9,321 nt of DNA, taken from Leptolyngbyaceae cyanobacterium SM1_3_5 (GTDB lineage Bacteria; Cyanobacteriota; Cyanobacteriia; Elainellales; Elainellaceae). The stretch is from positions 1 through 9,321 of the forward strand of contig JAAUTJ010000138.1 of the NCBI GenBank assembly GCA_012031475.1, in the 5' to 3' direction. The translations under genes were made by a program, and so were the position numbers. Positions 6,909 through 9,321 of the stretch are shown in pieces (position 1 is the first letter of the stretch; each line of letters begins with the position of its first letter). Below the pieces are notes generated by a model, which saw only the letters and a program-made list of their open reading frames with translations, had not been told where the DNA came from and did not search any database.

Positions 6909-6988
6909 GGAGAGCAGTGGAATCGAACCACAATTGTTCATCCATCTGTTTAGCAAACAGCGTCGATCGCCCGATCGATTTACTCTCC
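6909..6988 (-). tRNA. tRNA-Ser (GCT)
   Basis: An 80-nt class II tRNA on the minus strand. Acceptor GGAGAGT pairs with GCTCTCC (one G-U). The anticodon loop TTGCTAA (anticodon GCT) is closed by GCTGT/ACAGA with one end mismatch. There is a long variable arm, then T-stem TGTGG/CCACT (one mismatch) with loop TTCGATT. The discriminator is G, as for serine, followed by CCT rather than CCA. Position 8 is A. The D-arm consists of two CGATCG palindromes flanking GG, an unusual HIP1-core-like sequence inside a tRNA gene. Confidence 0.82.
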
Positions 6989-7013
6989 ACAATTAAGCTA
7001 TTAATTAAACGAT

Positions 7014-7099
7014 TGGTAGGTCGGGCAGGAGTTGCACCTGCAACGCAAAATGCGGCGGTTTTACAGACCGTTACCCACGCGAACTAGGCGAGCCGACCC
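7014..7099 (-). tRNA. tRNA-Tyr (GTA), CCA encoded
   Basis: An 86-nt class II tRNA including CCA, minus strand. Acceptor GGGTCGG pairs with CCGACCT (one G-U), followed by A73 and CCA. The anticodon stem CGGT/ACCG encloses CTGTAAA (anticodon GTA). The variable arm forms a clear CGCA/TGCG hairpin, and T-stem GCAGG pairs with CCTGC. The T-loop is TGCAACT, so position 55 is G rather than the conserved U (pseudouridine). Position 8 is C and the D-stem is hard to assign. Identity is clear from loop, variable arm and discriminator. Confidence 0.8.
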
Positions 7100-7127
7100 A
7101 TGTTTTTCTGCTCAAAAATGAGCGAGT

Positions 7128-7204
7128 TGGCAGTGCCGACGGGAATCGAACCCGCAAACACAAGTTTGAAAGACTTGCGGCTTTACCAGTTTGCCTACGG
7201 CACC
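7128..7204 (-). tRNA. tRNA-Glu (TTC), CCA encoded
   Basis: A 77-nt gene including CCA, minus strand. Acceptor GGTGCCG pairs with CGGCACT (one G-U), then G73, typical of tRNA-Glu, and CCA. The D-stem is GGC/GCC with GG in the loop; anticodon stem CAAGT pairs with ACTTG around CTTTCAA (anticodon TTC); T-stem GCGGG pairs with CCCGT around TTCGATT. U8 is present. This is the most canonical member of the array. Confidence 0.88.
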
Positions 7205-7278
7205 AAACTTTGAGATTTCTACCTTGAGACTTCTACAATATGCCAGTTTGAAAAGCTGTTTTAGTCCGCGAGCAGACC

Positions 7279-7296
7279 ATCGGATTTGAAACCAAT
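7279..7296 (-). other. Isolated T-arm-like hairpin, possible tRNA remnant
   Basis: On the minus strand ATTGG pairs with CCGAT (one G-U) around TTTCAAAT, a T-arm with one extra base in the loop. It lies in the 156-nt gap between the Glu and Trp genes. No matching acceptor strand or anticodon arm is found upstream, so at most this is the remains of a ninth tRNA. Confidence 0.3.
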
Positions 7297-7360
7297 AAAA
7301 TCGATCGAAATTCAGTTTTACTCGTTTGTCAGCTTTCCGAATTGGGGCACATCATAGAAC

Positions 7361-7430
7361 GCACAGACCAGGATTTGAACCCGAACCAAAGGCTTTGGAG
7401 ACCCTTGTGCTGCCGTTACACCATCCCTGC
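7361..7430 (-). tRNA. tRNA-Trp (CCA anticodon)
   Basis: A 70-nt gene on the minus strand. Acceptor GCAGGGA pairs with TCTGTGC except for a G4-G69 mismatch, D-stem GTGT with GCAC, anticodon stem AGGGT with GCCTT (with wobbles) around CTCCAAA (anticodon CCA), and T-stem TCGGG with CCTGG around TTCAAAT. The discriminator G73 fits bacterial tRNA-Trp; the 3' CCA is not encoded (TTC follows). The short D-loop still holds GG. The mismatch and wobbles suggest a degenerating or divergent copy. Confidence 0.75.
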
Positions 7431-7471
7431 AAAGATTGCGAGGTTTAGCTCATACCAATGCCGCCCGAAGT

Positions 7472-7554
7472 TGGTGGAGACGTGGGGAGTTGAACCCCAA
7501 TCCTGCAACCGTCCATTTGTTGGTTTCGGAGCAGGTGATGCCGATCGCGCCCCC
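7472..7554 (-). tRNA. tRNA-like element with encoded CCA, no canonical anticodon arm
   Basis: The minus strand starts GGGGGCG, which pairs with CGTCTCC (G3-U70 and G5-U68 wobbles), followed by A73 and encoded CCA. A perfect T-arm TGGGG/CCCCA with loop TTCAACT precedes it. The 48 bases between do not give a D-arm or a 7-base anticodon loop with U33. Instead CCTGC and GCAGG close a long hairpin containing CCG/CGG, and GCAGG runs almost straight into the T-arm. G3-U70 plus A73 is the alanyl-tRNA synthetase recognition signal, used by tRNA-Ala and tmRNA. It may be a tRNA pseudogene with a rearranged middle, or a tmRNA-like minimal acceptor RNA. It is the promoter-proximal member of the array. Confidence 0.55.
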
Positions 7555-7613
7555 ACAAGCGAGGATGACAGGGAATTAGCTCCTTTGTCTTTCATCTCGT
7601 ATGTCTCTCATCT

Positions 7614-7666
7614 CATACTACAAGCATAATACAGCATACTACGAACGTCAAGGGGATACTACAAAC
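7614..7666. repeat. Three 12-bp direct repeats overlying the array promoter
   Basis: CATACTACAAGC (7614-7625), CATACTACGAAC (7635-7646) and GATACTACAAAC (7655-7666) are spaced 21 and 20 bp. They cover the start region, the promoter spacer and the bases just upstream of -35, all on about the same helical face. This is the arrangement expected for an operator bound cooperatively; the binding protein is unknown. Confidence 0.6.
7623..7651 (-). promoter_or_regulatory. Sigma70-type promoter of the tRNA array
   Basis: On the minus strand TTGACG (7646-7651) and TATGCT (7623-7628) are separated by 17 bases, close to the SigA consensus. The expected start is near 7616, giving a leader of about 60 nt before the tRNA-like element. 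It points into the array and away from the photolyase gene. Confidence 0.75.
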
Positions 7667-7750
7667 TTTTTTCAGTCGGGAAGATCGATCGTGAGAACGT
7701 CAATGGTTGCGTTGCTCGCGATCGAATGTTCTATCCTGAAAGTTTTCAGC

Positions 7751-7756
7751 AGAGGA
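7751..7756 (+). promoter_or_regulatory. Ribosome binding site of the photolyase gene
   Basis: AGAGGA lies 7 bases before the ATG at 7764 and supports that start. The protein then begins at once with the beta-strand VGVWILGDQL typical of the family. Confidence 0.65.
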
Positions 7757-7763
7757 TCGATCG

Positions 7764-9281
7764 ATGAGCGTTGGCGTTTGGATTTTGGGCGATCAGCTTT
7801 GGGAAGGACAGGCCGCGCTGCAATCTTGCGATCGCCACACGCCCGTTTTGATGATCGAATCGATCGTCCACGCGCAGGAGCGACCGTTTCACCTGCAAAA
7901 AATCGTCTTGGTCTGGTCAGCGATGCGCCACTTTGCCGAAGAGTTGCGATCGAACGGCTGGCAGGTCGATTACGCGATCGAAGAAAGCTTCGAGGCTCCC
8001 TTAGTTCAGTGGATTCGCGATCGACAAATCACCGAACTGCGAATCATGCAGCCCGTCGATCGCCCGTTTCAGCAAATGCTGCAAGCGTGGAATTTGCCCT
8101 GCAAGCTGTCGATCGTGCCCAGCAACCGCTACATCTGGCAGGACGACGAGTTTGTGAACTGGGCAAAATCGCGCAAACGCCTGGTGATGGAAGACTTTTA
8201 TCGCGAAGGTCGCCGCCGTTTCGACATTCTCATGGTCGGGGATCAGCCGAAGGGCGGAAAGTGGAATTTCGATCGCAACAACCGCAAGCCGCCCAAAGGC
8301 AAGCTCACCTTACCCGAAGCCTTGTGGTTTGAGCCGGACAAGATTACGCAAGAGGTGATCGACTGGATTAAGACCGACGATCGATTTGCCAAAAGTCAGG
8401 AATACTGGTCGATCGAGCCGTTCCGCTGGGGCGTGACCAGAGCGCAAGCTTTACAGGTTTTGGAATTCTTCATCGAAACGCGCCTTTCCGATTTTGGCCC
8501 CTACCAAGACGCGATGGTGACGGGCGAACAAACGATGTGGCACGCAATGCTGTCGCCCTATCTCAATATCGGCCTGCTGCATCCCTTGGAAGTCGTGGAA
8601 GCTGCCGCGACTGCGTATGAAACCAATTCTCATTGGGATTTAAGCAGCGTCGAGGGATTTGTGCGGCAGGTGATGGGCTGGCGCGAATATATGCACGGCG
8701 TTTATGTGTTTGCCGATGACGACTATCGCGATCGCAACTGGTTTGGACACGATCGCCCCCTGCCCGAATTTTTCTGGACAGGCGAAACCGAAATGAACTG
8801 TCTGCATCAAATCATTTCCCAAGTCCGCGAAACCGGATACGCGCATCACATTCAACGCCTGATGGTGCTGAACAATTTCGCGTTAATTTCCGGCATTTCA
8901 CCCCAAGAAATCGAATCCTGGTTCCACGCCGCTTTTGTCGATGCCTATGACTGGGTGATGCAAACCAACGTAATTGGCATGGGGCAATACGCCGACGGCG
9001 GCCTGCTCGCCTCCAAGCCTTACGCCGCCTCAGCCAACTACATCAACAACATGAGCGACTACTGCCGCAACTGCGCCTACAGCCCCAAAGTCCGCACGGG
9101 CGATCGTGCCTGTCCGTTCAACTTTTTCTACTGGAACTTCCTCGATCGCCACCGCACAAAGCTCAAAAACCAAGGCCGCATCAGCCTGATTCTGCGAAGC
9201 CTGGAACGCTTTTCCGACGAGGAACTGGCGGCAGTTCAGCAGGAGGCGATCGACTGGCGTGAAAAGACAGCCTCACCCTAA
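7764..9281 (+). CDS. Iron-sulfur cryptochrome/photolyase family protein (FeS-BCP, PhrB-like, bacterial 6-4 photolyase group)
   Basis: This 505-residue protein is intact and full length for the family. It is predicted to bind FAD, a [4Fe-4S] cluster and probably a lumazine-type antenna, and to use blue light to repair (6-4) pyrimidine photoproducts, or else to act as a photoreceptor. Residues 1-130 form the alpha/beta antenna domain (GVWILGDQL). The helical FAD-binding half follows, with GEQTMWHAMLSPYLNIGLL (254-272) and VEGFVRQVMGWREYMHGVY (296-314). Cluster ligands C346, C434, C437 and C450 have the same spacing (88, 3, 13) as C350, C438, C441 and C454 of Agrobacterium PhrB. H361-H362 match the PhrB active-site pair, and W338 and W386 match its electron-transfer tryptophans; position 387 is Phe where I recall Tyr in PhrB. 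The start is fixed by the RBS at 7751-7756. It is transcribed alone, divergent from the tRNA array. Confidence 0.93.
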   Translation: MSVGVWILGDQLWEGQAALQSCDRHTPVLMIESIVHAQERPFHLQKIVLVWSAMRHFAEELRSNGWQVDYAIEESFEAPLVQWIRDRQITELRIMQPVDRPFQQMLQAWNLPCKLSIVPSNRYIWQDDEFVNWAKSRKRLVMEDFYREGRRRFDILMVGDQPKGGKWNFDRNNRKPPKGKLTLPEALWFEPDKITQEVIDWIKTDDRFAKSQEYWSIEPFRWGVTRAQALQVLEFFIETRLSDFGPYQDAMVTGEQTMWHAMLSPYLNIGLLHPLEVVEAAATAYETNSHWDLSSVEGFVRQVMGWREYMHGVYVFADDDYRDRNWFGHDRPLPEFFWTGETEMNCLHQIISQVRETGYAHHIQRLMVLNNFALISGISPQEIESWFHAAFVDAYDWVMQTNVIGMGQYADGGLLASKPYAASANYINNMSDYCRNCAYSPKVRTGDRACPFNFFYWNFLDRHRTKLKNQGRISLILRSLERFSDEELAAVQQEAIDWREKTASP

Positions 9282-9321
9282 ATCCCTCTCCCTGGAGGAG
9301 AGGGACTTTAAAGGTTCGGTT
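9276..9321. repeat. Dispersed palindromic cyanobacterial repeat at the photolyase 3' end
   Basis: CCCTAAATCCCTCTCC continues into a perfect 8-bp hairpin, CCCTCTCC (9284-9291) with GGAGAGGG (9297-9304), and then ACTTTAAAGG. This is the form of a repeat very common between cyanobacterial genes. The stop codon TAA (9279-9281) lies within its first bases. The hairpin could help end transcription or protect the mRNA, but it lacks a proper T-run. The repeat probably continues beyond the window. Confidence 0.6.

Noticed and set aside
6663..7087. ORFs across the tRNA array (for example 6663-6869, 6763-6990, 6824-7087)
   Set aside because: They read through well-formed tRNA genes, a known source of false ORFs, and show no protein family features.
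7110..7123. GCTCA-AAAA-TGAGC hairpin as a terminator within the array
   Set aside because: Stem of only 5 bp and no T-run on the minus strand after it.
7472..7554. Full tmRNA (ssrA) gene
   Set aside because: Only 83 nt long, with no room for a tag reading frame or pseudoknots; only the acceptor and T-arm resemble tmRNA.
7342..7629. 95-residue plus-strand ORF
   Set aside because: It runs antisense through tRNA-Trp and the tRNA-like element and has no RBS of note.
7707..7737. Plus-strand promoter for the photolyase (TTGCGT with TATCCT)
   Set aside because: The spacing is 19 bases and both boxes are weak; no convincing promoter can be chosen by eye.
7601..8332. 243-residue plus-strand ORF overlapping the photolyase start
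   Set aside because: Out of frame with a clearly conserved photolyase, Arg/Ser-rich, and covering the array promoter.

Overview
The window looks like a piece of cyanobacterial chromosome. The palindrome GCGATCGC (HIP1) and its core CGATCG recur throughout (for example 115-122, 493-500, 838-845), and both window edges carry the CCCTAAATCCC-type repeat common in cyanobacteria. The gene content (a secreted RTX nuclease and an Fe-S photolyase) fits. The moderately high GC suggests a filamentous, Leptolyngbya-like lineage, but that is a guess.

Layout. 1-474 is a leader with part of a dispersed repeat, an 11-bp-periodic AT-rich tract that could be a Pho box, and a good RBS. 475-6415 (+) is one very large gene for a type I-secreted extracellular nuclease. 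In order it encodes an N-terminal beta-rich domain, a Calx-beta domain, a choice-of-anchor I beta-propeller, an OB-like segment, an endonuclease/exonuclease/phosphatase (EEP) catalytic domain, a cadherin-like domain and RTX calcium-binding repeats with a C-terminal secretion region. As given, the frame is broken by four single-base indels (one extra base near 853; one missing base near 1543, 1956 and 5166). Correcting them gives an uninterrupted protein of 1980 residues, so this is either a very young pseudogene or sequencing error. A strong intrinsic terminator (6436-6479) follows.

6665-7554 (-) is a compact array: seven recognisable tRNAs (in transcription order Trp-CCA, Glu-UUC, Tyr-GUA, Ser-GCU, Arg-ACG, Ser-UGA, Phe-GAA), preceded at its 5' end by an 83-nt tRNA-like element with an alanine-type G3-U70 acceptor, encoded CCA and no usable anticodon arm. 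Several members break conserved tRNA positions. A good sigma70 promoter (TTGACG-17-TATGCT, 7623-7651, -) precedes the array and is overlain by three 12-bp direct repeats spaced 20-21 bp. This resembles the long accessory tRNA arrays known from some cyanobacteria and is the most unusual part of the window.

7764-9281 (+), divergent from the array, is an intact 505-residue photolyase of the iron-sulfur (FeS-BCP, PhrB-like, bacterial 6-4) group with all four cluster cysteines. Its last codons and stop lie inside a dispersed palindromic repeat at the right edge. I see no single system joining the three parts: nutrient scavenging from extracellular DNA, an accessory tRNA operon and light-driven DNA repair appear simply adjacent.
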